A stretch of 64,000 bases of DNA from positions 21,677 to 85,676 of the forward strand of contig JBFWUF010000038.1 of assembly GCA_050247435.1 (NCBI GenBank), read 5' to 3'. This stretch comes from JAJVID01 sp050247435 (GTDB lineage: Bacteria; Acidobacteriota; Blastocatellia; RBC074). Shown in pieces: positions 35,550 to 45,405 of this stretch. The notes below the pieces were generated by a model, which ran no database searches, had not been told where the DNA came from, and worked only from the letters and a program-made list of their open reading frames with translations. Each line of letters begins with the position of its first letter. Position 1 is the stretch's first letter. The position numbers and the translations under genes were made by a program.

Positions 35550-36167
35550 GTGAGATACAAACTCGAATCTGATCATCAGGTGACCGATGCGGCGGCGAAG
35601 ACCGCCACTGGCAAGACGCTCAAGGAGTGGTTCAAGGAACTCGACGCCTGGGACGGCTTGAAAAAAGGCCGCCGCGGCGCCACCAATCATCTTTACGAAC
35701 AGAAAGTTGATCCGTGGTGGTGCACGACAATCGCCGTCGAGTATGAAAAGCATCACGACATCCGCAAGAAAGATGGCTTGCACGAAGGCTATTTCATTTG
35801 TTCGACCAAGACGATCTCCGCGCCGATTGAAGAGGTCTTCGCGGCCTGGTCGAGCGGCGAGGCGATGAGCCAATGGTTCGGCAAATCAACGAAGGCCGAA
35901 GTGAAAGACGGCGGCGGGTACGAAAACAAAGACGGTGATAAAGGCGCGTTCCTGCGCGTCCGGAAGAACAAAGACATCCGAATGACTTTTGAAAATCCGG
36001 CCTTCTCTTCAGCGACACAGGTTGACGCGCAGTTTCAGGACAAAGGCAAAGGCAAGACGGCGCTGCTGGTCAATCACATCAGGATTCAGACCAGAGCCGA
36101 GGCTGACGGCTTGCGCGCCGCCTGGGCGGAAGCGCTCGATAAGCTGAAGGCCGTTTGCGAAGGATGA
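35550..36167 (+). CDS. SRPBCC (AHSA1-like) protein with N-terminal DUF4287-like segment
   Basis: A 205-residue protein starting with GTG at 35550 (GGAGG seven bases upstream). Residues 1-80 resemble DUF4287 (GKTLKEWFKELDAWDG, then DPWWCTTIAVEYEKHH). Residues about 85-205 form an AHSA1/START-like SRPBCC domain (STKTISAPIEEVFAAW, SQWFGKSTKAEVKDGG). Such domains bind hydrophobic ligands or act as Hsp90 cochaperone-like folds. The GTG is one base from the rnz stop, so the two genes are coupled, though no functional link is known. Confidence 0.8.
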   Translation: MRYKLESDHQVTDAAAKTATGKTLKEWFKELDAWDGLKKGRRGATNHLYEQKVDPWWCTTIAVEYEKHHDIRKKDGLHEGYFICSTKTISAPIEEVFAAWSSGEAMSQWFGKSTKAEVKDGGGYENKDGDKGAFLRVRKNKDIRMTFENPAFSSATQVDAQFQDKGKGKTALLVNHIRIQTRAEADGLRAAWAEALDKLKAVCEG

Positions 36168-36201
36168 AGCGCGGAACATACTCAATCCGTTTGACTGTCG
36201 A

Positions 36202-36852
36202 ATGAACGCATTGATTGATGAATTACGCAGAAGTTACGGTGAAAAACGCGGGGCGATTCGCGCGCGCATGGCCGAATTCGAAGCGATCATCCTCGAAGGC
36301 GATGACGAACGTTTGTTTGAAGAGCTTGTCTATTGCATCTTCACGGCGGGCGCGAGCGCGCGGATGGGATTGAACTCAATCGAAAGGGTTCGCTCACATC
36401 TGCTCAACGCCGGTCATCAGCGTTTGAACCGCTTGCTCATCGGAGCGCATCGTTACCCGAACGCGCGTTCCGGTTATGTTGTCCACACGAGAAATTTTCT
36501 GAAGCGTGATTGCGGGTTGCGTTTGAGTGAGCGGTTAGAATCGTTCGGCGATGACATGGAAGCCCGCCGCGACTTCTTCGCGAAAAACCCCGACGTCAAA
36601 GGCATCGGTTACAAAGAAGCAAGTCATTATCTCAGAAACATTGGCTATTGCGGCTACGCGATCCTGGATAAACACATCCTGCGAACCCTGAATGAACTCG
36701 GGGTGATCGAATCTCCCGATCCTCCCTCGACGAAAAAAAAGTATCTGGCCGTTGAAGACCGCATGAGAAAATTCGCCGAGGATATTAAAATCAATTTCGA
36801 CGAACTTGATCTCCTGCTCTGGTCGAACAAAACCGGCGTCATTTTGAAATAA
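36202..36852 (+). CDS. ogg: 8-oxoguanine DNA glycosylase/AP lyase, archaeal type (Ogg2)
   Basis: A 216-residue HhH-GPD-superfamily DNA glycosylase of the Ogg2 kind first described in archaea. Diagnostic parts: VKGIGYKEASHYLRNIG (helix-hairpin-helix with the catalytic Lys), ILDKHILR with the catalytic Asp, and the C-terminal LDLLLWSNKTGVILK tail, where a terminal Lys recognises 8-oxoG in Methanocaldococcus Ogg. It would excise 8-oxoguanine and nick the strand. No MutM is in this window, so whether it is the only such enzyme is unknown. Confidence 0.9.
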   Translation: MNALIDELRRSYGEKRGAIRARMAEFEAIILEGDDERLFEELVYCIFTAGASARMGLNSIERVRSHLLNAGHQRLNRLLIGAHRYPNARSGYVVHTRNFLKRDCGLRLSERLESFGDDMEARRDFFAKNPDVKGIGYKEASHYLRNIGYCGYAILDKHILRTLNELGVIESPDPPSTKKKYLAVEDRMRKFAEDIKINFDELDLLLWSNKTGVILK

Positions 36853-36915
36853 AGAAACCGTATGATGACGAATGGCAAGCGCCCTCGTCATCATCCACGA
36901 CTTCCGAGGTGTTTT

Positions 36916-38541
36916 ATGACAACCGCTCTTCGGATTCTGACAGTCTTGTTGGCCGCCGTTCTCCTGTCCGGCGCCACGATGGCCGAGACGCGCGGCAAGG
37001 CGCTCAAACGCGCCAGCGGCGAGATACGCAAGGCCAACTTCATCGAGGCTGAAAAAATCTATCGCCATCTGCTCGAGAAGGATCAAACCGACAAAGAGGC
37101 TCGGCTGGGTCTGAGCTTCGCGCTGGTTAAACAGATCAAGCTGCAGGAAGCTTACGAGAACGCCGCGCAGGTGATCGCCGCCGACCCGCTCAACTCGCGC
37201 GCCTTCGCGCTGCTCGGAACCGCGCTGCTACGATCGGGCGAATTCCGCAACTCGGTCGAGGCTCTTTACACCGCCGTCAAATTCAACAACAAAGAGGCTC
37301 TGGCCATCGCGGGGCTTTCAGAAATCGAGTATTACGAGCATCGAACGCGCAATTCTTACGATGGGTTGAGGCGCGCGGTATCGCTCGATCCGCTGGAGCC
37401 GGATTATTACCTCTCGCTAGCCCGCGCATGTTCGCGGCTGGAGTATTACGACGAAGCAGCCGATGCATATCAGCGTTTTCTCGATGTCACACCCAAAACC
37501 GAGATCGAGCGGCGGGCGCGCATTCGCGGGCTGATTGATTTCTACCGGTACCTGGGCAACACGAAGATTCATCGCATTGGCGGCAAGGAAATCTCGGTCA
37601 TTCCGTTCGAGTTGATCAACCACCGTCCGTTCATCACTCTGACTGTCAATGGCAAGGGGCCATTACGATTCGTCGTTGACACCGGCGCCAGCCTGTCAGT
37701 GATTTCGGATAAAGCCGCCGAGCGGTTAGGCATCAGGCCTGTCGCGCGCGGAGGCAATGCGCGGGCGGTGGGTGGCACTGGCGTCTTCCCGATCATCTAC
37801 GGGCTGCTCGATTCGATCTCGATCGGCGAAGCGCGGATCGAAGCGATTCCCGTTTACATCCGCACCATTCACACCGCGCCCGATACGCCCGAAAGCGAAA
37901 AAGCCGATGGTTACATCGGGTTGTCCGTGCTGGCGAACTACGCGGTGACGCTCGATTACCAGGCCAAACAAATGACGTTTGACCGTTCTCCGATTCGCGA
38001 AGAAGCGCAGCAACCGGTCCAACAGCCAATCAGGCCCGGCGAGACGGCGCCGGTTGACGCCGCCAAACCAGGCGCGCCTGTCATCGGCGATATCGTCAGC
38101 GGGTTCGAGATCCCGATTCGCAGCACGAGCGGTGGTTTGGCCAGCGCCGAAACGCAGTTGCCGAATTTGAGCCGCCCGCTGAATTTCATCATTGACACCG
38201 GCGCCACGACGAGCGTCATTTCAAAAGCCGCCGTCCAGCGCCACTCATTGGAAGGGCTGAAGATCAAAGGCGAAACCATCCGGGTCATCGGCGCGGCGGG
38301 TGTTGAAGACGGCGTCGAAACGCTCGGCCTGTCGGCCTTGACTGTCAACGGCCTGAAAAAGAACAACTCGCGCGCCGTAATTTTGAACCTCGAAGCGGTC
38401 AACGAGACTTCAGGATTTGAACAACACGGAATTCTGGGCGGGGATTATCTGGAGCATTTCCGCATAGTGTTAGACCTGCGGCGTTACCAGTTCAAACTGA
38501 CGCCACAAAGCAAGGCGATCACCATCGCGGCGGACAAGTAG
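36916..38541 (+). CDS. Secreted TPR protein with two retropepsin-like domains
   Basis: A 541-residue protein from ATG at 36916 (GAGG upstream; MTTALRILTVLLAAVLLSG is a good signal peptide). Residues about 25-200 are TPR-like repeats (AEKIYRHLLEKDQTDKEARL, NSVEALYTAV, DEAADAYQRFL). Then come two pepsin-like halves: DTGASLSVISDKAAERLG, and later DTGATTSVISKAAV after a Pro/Gln-rich linker. Two DTG half-sites in one chain could assemble a pseudo-dimeric protease as in pepsin. Envelope location is inferred from the signal. The family is unnamed to me. Confidence 0.85.
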   Translation: MTTALRILTVLLAAVLLSGATMAETRGKALKRASGEIRKANFIEAEKIYRHLLEKDQTDKEARLGLSFALVKQIKLQEAYENAAQVIAADPLNSRAFALLGTALLRSGEFRNSVEALYTAVKFNNKEALAIAGLSEIEYYEHRTRNSYDGLRRAVSLDPLEPDYYLSLARACSRLEYYDEAADAYQRFLDVTPKTEIERRARIRGLIDFYRYLGNTKIHRIGGKEISVIPFELINHRPFITLTVNGKGPLRFVVDTGASLSVISDKAAERLGIRPVARGGNARAVGGTGVFPIIYGLLDSISIGEARIEAIPVYIRTIHTAPDTPESEKADGYIGLSVLANYAVTLDYQAKQMTFDRSPIREEAQQPVQQPIRPGETAPVDAAKPGAPVIGDIVSGFEIPIRSTSGGLASAETQLPNLSRPLNFIIDTGATTSVISKAAVQRHSLEGLKIKGETIRVIGAAGVEDGVETLGLSALTVNGLKKNNSRAVILNLEAVNETSGFEQHGILGGDYLEHFRIVLDLRRYQFKLTPQSKAITIAADK

Positions 38542-38613
38542 CGGGGAATGCGGAATGCGGAATAAAAACCCTTTGCAGATCATTCATTCAGCATTCCGCA
38601 TCCCGCATTCCGC
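38541..38613. repeat. Inverted heptamer repeat (GCGGAAT)
   Basis: GCGGAAT-type heptamers run from 38541 to 38563 and are mirrored as ATTCCGC units from 38593 to 38613, forming a hairpin of about 20 pairs. The element begins at the last base of the upstream stop codon and ends nine bases before the PIN gene start. Confidence 0.82.
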
Positions 38614-38621
38614 ATTGACTT

Positions 38622-39083
38622 ATGATTACCAGCATCTATCTGGAGACATCGGTCATCGGCGCATACCTCGACAAAGGCGAGTCGTTCCGCCGGGACCTGA
38701 CGATCCGGTGGTGGGAGCATGAACTGAAGAACTACCGCGCGTATGTCTCGCCGTTGGTCTCGCGGGAACTCGAACGCGCGCGCGAGCCTTATCGGAGCAG
38801 CTACTTGCGATTGATTCGAGACCTGCCGCAATTAGAGGTCACGGAGGAAGCCGCGATACTGGCCGACGGTTACATCGGACGTGGTATCTTCCAGCGAAAA
38901 TATCTGGGCGACGCGCTGCACGTCGCGCTCGCTTCGTTTCACAAGATTGACTACCTGGTGACGTGGAATTTCGGCCATCTGGCGAACGTGCATCGCCAGG
39001 CGCGGATAAAACTGTTCAACACCGCCGCCGGATTCTTCGTCCCGGAAATTGTGACGCCGGAGTTTTTGGTGAGTGAGTTGTAA
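38622..39083 (+). CDS. PIN-domain protein (VapC-like ribonuclease)
   Basis: A 153-residue PIN-fold protein of the subgroup that begins IYLETSVIGAYLD, with Glu in place of the usual first Asp. Further acidic sites are SRELERAREP and GDALHVALAS, followed by VTWNFGHLAN. PIN proteins are Mg-dependent RNases, usually toxins. Its normal partner would be a small protein directly adjacent; the only candidate is the 70-residue protein at 39232, separated by a 148-base repeat. The start lies nine bases after a heptamer repeat with no visible Shine-Dalgarno. Confidence 0.82.
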   Translation: MITSIYLETSVIGAYLDKGESFRRDLTIRWWEHELKNYRAYVSPLVSRELERAREPYRSSYLRLIRDLPQLEVTEEAAILADGYIGRGIFQRKYLGDALHVALASFHKIDYLVTWNFGHLANVHRQARIKLFNTAAGFFVPEIVTPEFLVSEL

Positions 39084-39084
39084 A

Positions 39085-39231
39085 AGACAGAAGACAGAAG
39101 ACAGAAGACGTTATATTTGGAAGGCAGTTGGCGATGGGGGATTCTCGCGCCTCTGTTGCCGTCCGCTTACTGTATTCTGACTTCTGACTTCTGACTTCTA
39201 TCTTCCGTCTTCCGTCTTCTGTCTTCTGTCT
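39085..39231. repeat. Inverted heptamer repeat (GACAGAA / TTCTGTC)
   Basis: AGACAGAAGACAGAAG at 39085-39100 is the exact reverse complement of 39216-39231. Tandem heptamers continue inward on both sides: GACAGAA on the left, CTTCTGA three times near 39177-39197, then CTTCCGT and CTTCTGT units. The right arm ends on the base before the ATG of the next gene. The whole space between the PIN gene and the small gene is this element. Confidence 0.88.
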
Positions 39232-39444
39232 ATGTATCAACGCCCTCGTTTTTTAGAAGAGTTGCAGGCGATCCGCGAAGAGATGTCGCGCGAATGTGAT
39301 TACGACATGGACCTTTTCGCGGAGATGGTCAGAAGCAATCAGCCCCCGAAACATGGTCCCGCGCGCAACATCCGCGGCGTCCGCCAATATGCCCCTCCCA
39401 ATGAAACATTAGCGAAGAAGTCTCCCCGCAAGAAGAAATCCTGA
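39232..39444 (+). CDS. Small basic protein, possible partner of the PIN protein
   Basis: A 70-residue protein: MYQRPRFLEELQAIREEMS forms a likely amphipathic helix, DYDMDLFAEMVR a second, and the tail is Lys/Arg-rich (KKSPRKKKS). I recall short proteins of this pattern next to PIN genes, so an antitoxin role is possible. The start codon abuts a repeat arm and has no Shine-Dalgarno, so expression from ATG at 39232 is uncertain. Confidence 0.6.
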   Translation: MYQRPRFLEELQAIREEMSRECDYDMDLFAEMVRSNQPPKHGPARNIRGVRQYAPPNETLAKKSPRKKKS

Positions 39445-39464
39445 GGTCGAAACTCTTTCTGAAT

Positions 39465-40247
39465 ATGGGTGAACCTTTCTACGCAATCGGATTCAAAATC
39501 ACCGACGAAGCTTCTTATCAGGCGCTGGCCGAGGAAGCGCAACAACGCGGGACACCATCTCAGGCGAAGCGCGAACAGGGCGTGCTTCATGGCCGTTGCT
39601 GGAGTCTGGGCGCCGGTCTGGAGGTGTGGACGATGCTTTATGAATCGAAAGCCGGGCTTTTTTACGCTGATTGCCGCCCGGCCTTTCGCGCGCGCCACGT
39701 CTTCAGCTTCTACCCCTGGGAGATCGCCGAATACGAAGAGGACGGCGAGGCCATCGCCCGCGGACTGCTGCTCAATTCCGACACCGAAATCGTCTTCGAG
39801 TTACAGAACATTACCGAAGTTGATCTGAACCGCTTGCGCGAACGGCAGATCACGGCGGCTGTTTCCGGCCTGGCTTACCGCGTGCGAGTGATCACAAAAC
39901 CCAAAGACCCGGTCTTCGCTCCGCTGGCTGAGCGATCCCCGCGCAGAAAAGTGACAGAGGTGGATTACACCGTGCGCGGACGCATCATCGCCTGGCGCGA
40001 AATGAAAAACCCGCACACCACCAGCGACCTGATTTTGATTGACGTTGACGCCGGAAAAGTGAGGCTGGAAGTGCTCGTCAACCGCGCCGACATCAAAGGC
40101 GAGTTGAAGATTGACGGATGGCTGTCAGCCGAAGTCTGGCTGCAAGGCCACATCCTCAGCGACAAGGAATTGCAAGCGCGTTACGAGGGATTGGATCGGC
40201 ATGTCTATCGCGGGAGTTTCTGGGAGACGCTGCGACGTGAAATATAG
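39465..40247 (+). CDS. Hypothetical protein
   Basis: A 260-residue soluble protein without signal or membrane segments, beginning MGEPFYAIGFKITDEASYQAL. The central part has a repeated beta pattern (LEVWTMLYESKAGLFYADCRPAF), and the C-terminal third contains EVDYTVRGRIIAWREMKNP with strands typical of a beta-barrel, ending in SFWETLRREI. I do not recognise the family. It is the last plus-strand gene before a perfect hairpin terminator, so the 39232-40247 pair may form a unit. Confidence 0.72.
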   Translation: MGEPFYAIGFKITDEASYQALAEEAQQRGTPSQAKREQGVLHGRCWSLGAGLEVWTMLYESKAGLFYADCRPAFRARHVFSFYPWEIAEYEEDGEAIARGLLLNSDTEIVFELQNITEVDLNRLRERQITAAVSGLAYRVRVITKPKDPVFAPLAERSPRRKVTEVDYTVRGRIIAWREMKNPHTTSDLILIDVDAGKVRLEVLVNRADIKGELKIDGWLSAEVWLQGHILSDKELQARYEGLDRHVYRGSFWETLRREI

Positions 40248-40252
40248 ATCGG

Positions 40253-40289
40253 TGTAGGTGAGACAATTTGGCTATGTCTCACCTACACC
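40253..40289. terminator. Perfect hairpin terminator between convergent genes
   Basis: GTGTAGGTGAGACA at 40253-40266 pairs perfectly with TGTCTCACCTACAC at 40276-40289 around a nine-base loop. It fills the 45-base gap between the convergent ends at 40247 and 40293. It lacks a T-run, but position and perfect 14-bp stem fit a shared terminator. Confidence 0.75.
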
Positions 40290-40292
40290 CGA

Positions 40293-41213
40293 TTACAAGC
40301 CAATCAGCCCAGCGCGAATCAAAATCAAAGACAACACGCCAACAATCACCCACAAAATCACACCCTGCGCCAGCGGCCTGACGCCAACGGTCTGCAAAGT
40401 CTTCTTCGAAATCCCGCAGCCGATCAAAAACAGCGTCACCGTCAAACCGATGCGAGCGATTTCCTTGAAAAGATCGAACGCTGGCGCGCCCGCCGGGAGA
40501 TAGGTTCTGGCCATCGCCGCGAGGCAGAAGAAAAGGATGAACCAGGGCCATTGAATCCTGGCTTCATGGCGTTTGACTAACGCGGCGCCGATGGTCAACG
40601 GCACGATCCACAACGCGCGCGCAAGCTTGACCGTCGTGCCCACCGCCAAAGCGCCCGCGCCGTATTTCGCCGCCGCGCCCACGACCGAGCTTGTGTCGTG
40701 AATCGCCAGCGCCGCCCATAACCCGAACTGCTGTTCATTCAGATTGAAACTGTGGCCGATGAACGGAAAGATCAGCAGCGCGACGGAATTCAAAATGAAG
40801 ACCGTGCCGAGCGAAACCGACATTTCATCGTCTTTCGCTCCGGCGACAGGGCCGACGGCGGCAATTGCGCTGCCGCCGCAAATCGCCGTGCCGACCGAAA
40901 TCAACAACGCGCTTATCTCCTCGACCTTCAACAATCGTCCGAGCGCGATTCCAAGAATCATTGTCGCCGCGATGCCCAGCGCGGTGTAGACAAATCCTGA
41001 ACTCCCAGCGCGCAAAACGTCGTGCAGGTTCATTCCGAACCCAAGCCCGACGACGCTGGCTTGCAGCAGAGTTTTTGAAAACGACTTGGTCTGTTTCGCG
41101 AATGGGTTTGTGAAGCCGAGGCCGAATCCCAATCCAAGCGCGAGCGCGATTGGCGGCGATTTCAAAATTACGGTTAAAAAAAGCAGTGAAAAGAAGACAA
41201 GCCTGGGAAGCAT
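40293..41213 (-). CDS. YeiH family membrane protein (putative sulfate exporter)
   Basis: Polytopic membrane protein of the YeiH/PF03601 family, 306 residues from ATG at 41213 (MLPRLVFFSLLF), about ten helices. Family marks are LGLGFGLGFTNPF, VVGLGFGMNLHDVL, the signature GTAICGGSAIAAVGPV and AIHDTSSVVGAAAKYG. Members are annotated as putative sulfate exporters on limited evidence. No sulfur genes are near. It lies downstream of a repeat element and the Gfo/Idh/MocA gene on the same strand. Confidence 0.86.
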   Translation of the reverse strand: MLPRLVFFSLLFLTVILKSPPIALALGLGFGLGFTNPFAKQTKSFSKTLLQASVVGLGFGMNLHDVLRAGSSGFVYTALGIAATMILGIALGRLLKVEEISALLISVGTAICGGSAIAAVGPVAGAKDDEMSVSLGTVFILNSVALLIFPFIGHSFNLNEQQFGLWAALAIHDTSSVVGAAAKYGAGALAVGTTVKLARALWIVPLTIGAALVKRHEARIQWPWFILFFCLAAMARTYLPAGAPAFDLFKEIARIGLTVTLFLIGCGISKKTLQTVGVRPLAQGVILWVIVGVLSLILIRAGLIGL

Positions 41214-41270
41214 GCGCGCGAGTATATGCGCAGCTACCCAGGCCTGTCTAACACTCGGAGGCCACAAAAA

Positions 41271-41359
41271 ATCAGACAGGATTTACATGATTTGTCAGGA
41301 TGAGAAAAAGCATGAAGTTCGGAGCCAATCCTGACTTAATCCTGTAAATCCTGTCTGAT
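41271..41359. repeat. Long inverted repeat (AATCCTGT type)
   Basis: The 31-base left arm (41271-41301, starting ATCAGACAGGATTTACA) and the 32-base right arm (41328-41359) are reverse complements except for one gap and two mismatches. The unit AATCCTGT occurs more than once per arm. The element lies between two minus-strand genes and belongs to the same family as the inner part of 34471-34620. Confidence 0.85.
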
Positions 41360-41370
41360 TGTCCTCGTTC

Positions 41371-42633
41371 TTAATCCGCTTTCGGTTCGGGTTTGAACGA
41401 CAGCTTCTTGTTCGAGTTCCACAGCTCATCCCATCCAATGCACTCTTTGCGGTAAGCCGCTTCGCGGCCGAGGATAGCCATGAACGTGCTTTCGACGCCG
41501 TACCTGGCGTCGTTGCGATATTTATCTTCGCCTTCACCGACGCCGAGCACGCTGTTGACGAAGGCCAGCGCTTCCTGATCGTAATGCTTGTCGTCCGTGC
41601 CTTCGTACTTGTAAATCATCGGCGCGTCCTCGCCTCTTTTCCTGGCGGCGCCTTCAATGCGCGTGCCGCCGGTGCCGCCTTTGCCTGCCGTGGTCGTGAA
41701 CGTGCCCTTGCTGCCACGAATCGTTTCGGAAACGTCGCCGCGCACGCCGTTGATCTGCACGCAGGTGTTGTTGAGCAGAACCTGGTTCGGGTACTCGTAA
41801 ACCAGATTGAAATGATCGTAGATGTGGCCGATGTCCTTGCGCCACAAGCGACCGCCACTGCCATAAGCCTTGATCGGGCGCGAGCCGAGCATCCAACTGA
41901 TCACATCCATGTTGTGGATGTTCTGCTCGACGATGTGGTCGCCCGAAAGCCAGGTGAAGTAGTACCAGTTGCGAATCTGCCAATCGAGTTCGGACTTCAT
42001 CTCACCGCGCTTTTCGCGCCGCCAGAGGTCGCCCTGATCCCAGGCTGAATGGGCCATCGCAATCGTTCCAAGCGCGCCTTCGTCAATCAGCTTCTTGCAG
42101 GCGCGATAGGCTTTGGAGTAATGGCGCTGCAAACCGACGACGACCGTCAGGTTGTTGGCTTTGCATTTTTCGCCTGCGTCCATCACGGTGTGGCAACCAG
42201 GCACATCAACAGCCAGGGGTTTTTCGGCGAAGATGTGCTTCTTCGCGGCAGCCGCTGCTTTGAAATGTTCGGGACGGAAGCCCGGAGGCGTGACGAGCAG
42301 CACGGCGTCAACCTTCGATCCGATGACTTCCTTGTAGGCGTCAATGCCAACGTGGGCGCGCGCGGCGTCAACGTTGAATTTGGCTTTCGCTTTATCAAGC
42401 TGATCCTGAAAATAGTCAGCCAGCGCGACGATCTTGGCTTTGCCAGTCTGTTCCAGCAATTGCGCGTCGCGTGTGCCTTGCCCGCCGCAGCCGATAAATC
42501 CGACTTCGACCATCGAATTGGCCGCACTGCCGCGAACCGATTTGGCGTTGACGATAGTGAAGGCCGAGGCCGCCGTCGCGGCAGCCGTGCCTTTTAGAAC
42601 TGTCCTGCGCGAAACGAGGTCCTGCTTTTTCAT
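41371..42633 (-). CDS. Gfo/Idh/MocA family oxidoreductase with Tat signal
   Basis: A 420-residue NAD(P)-dependent sugar-oxidoreductase-type protein exported by Tat: MKKQDLVSRRTVLKGTAAAT carries the twin-arginine signal. The Rossmann motif is VGFIGCGGQGTRDAQLL, followed by the EKPLAVD Lys-Pro motif of the family and a C-terminal domain with GDHIVEQNIHNMD. ATG at 42633 has GAGGAG six bases upstream; the upstream extension of the frame is not needed. Exported members, with tightly bound NAD, are common in Planctomycetes and Acidobacteriota and act on sugars. No partner gene is adjacent. Confidence 0.88.
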   Translation of the reverse strand: MKKQDLVSRRTVLKGTAAATAASAFTIVNAKSVRGSAANSMVEVGFIGCGGQGTRDAQLLEQTGKAKIVALADYFQDQLDKAKAKFNVDAARAHVGIDAYKEVIGSKVDAVLLVTPPGFRPEHFKAAAAAKKHIFAEKPLAVDVPGCHTVMDAGEKCKANNLTVVVGLQRHYSKAYRACKKLIDEGALGTIAMAHSAWDQGDLWRREKRGEMKSELDWQIRNWYYFTWLSGDHIVEQNIHNMDVISWMLGSRPIKAYGSGGRLWRKDIGHIYDHFNLVYEYPNQVLLNNTCVQINGVRGDVSETIRGSKGTFTTTAGKGGTGGTRIEGAARKRGEDAPMIYKYEGTDDKHYDQEALAFVNSVLGVGEGEDKYRNDARYGVESTFMAILGREAAYRKECIGWDELWNSNKKLSFKPEPKAD

Positions 42634-43219
42634 TGTCTTCTCCTCTTTCGTTTGAAGAGCCGCAGACGAGAGTCGATGACGATTGACGCCCATCGAATTA
42701 CCGCCGCGGGCTGTAGTTCCGGTTTTTGAATCGGTGAAGGAATACGTTGACGACGTCGCCTGTACGACGGGCGAATTGTAGTCAAACACCCTGTCTTTGG
42801 CAAAACTTAACCGGTCTTACCAATTGAAAACCGGCAAATTGACAAGCTCAATCCGAGAAAAGATAATGAACCGCCCTTTGCAGCAAGGATTTCCGTACAA
42901 AGAAGTAAAGGACCGCACGAAATGATCAGCGCAGCCCTGTTATTTATCAGGCGAATTCAAGAGTCAGGGGCGATGGCCATCGAGTAGGATTGAAGCTCAT
43001 AGTCACGAGCGTCGCCGGTACCGATCCAATTTCAGAGGCAAGTTTCAGAGGCAAGCTTGTAAATATATCTCCCGTGCGGTCACCTGATCTCATTCAGAAC
43101 GTAACAGGAAGTCTTCGGTTCTCCCCCAACCGACCGGTAAGTTCATCGCCCGACAATTTAAGCGACGAGGAGCGAAATCGCCAATTGCTCCAACGCTCTT
43201 ATTGATTCGGAGGTACAAA
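42634..43219. other. Gene-free divergent spacer with promoter
   Basis: This 586-base region lies between the divergent Gfo/Idh/MocA and coiled-coil/GAF-like genes. It holds a near-consensus promoter at 42839-42867, a 13-base direct repeat of TTCAGAGGCAAG type near 43028-43053, and no convincing coding sequence. The open frame at 42990-43205 begins with TTG and has no Shine-Dalgarno or recognisable motif. If the promoter serves the plus-strand gene, the leader is about 345 bases. Confidence 0.6.
42839..42867 (+). promoter_or_regulatory. Sigma70-type promoter
   Basis: TTGACA at 42839-42844, a 17-base spacer and GATAAT at 42862-42867 give a near-perfect housekeeping promoter pointing toward the gene at 43220. 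Transcription would begin around 42874. Confidence 0.6.
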
Positions 43220-45229
<2,010 letters not shown>

Positions 45230-45405
45230 AAGAACGATTGCGGGCGCGGAAGAAGAGGCGTAAATTTTTCTCCCGCTCTCCTAATCCCGAATTCTCCCGC
45301 CCCCTGACTTTCGCTGGCGAACTTTCAACCCCTGAAGTTCGTCGAATGTATCGTCAACTATTCGGTTGTCCCCTTTAGCTGAAGCATTTTCTTGGAGCCG
45401 AAAGC

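Noticed and set aside
39085..39231. Possible CRISPR array because of regularly repeated short units
   Set aside because: Units are seven bases without unique spacers, arms are inverted, and no cas gene is in the window.
42990..43205. 71-codon frame before the coiled-coil protein
   Set aside because: Starts with TTG, has no Shine-Dalgarno and no motif; better explained as untranslated leader.
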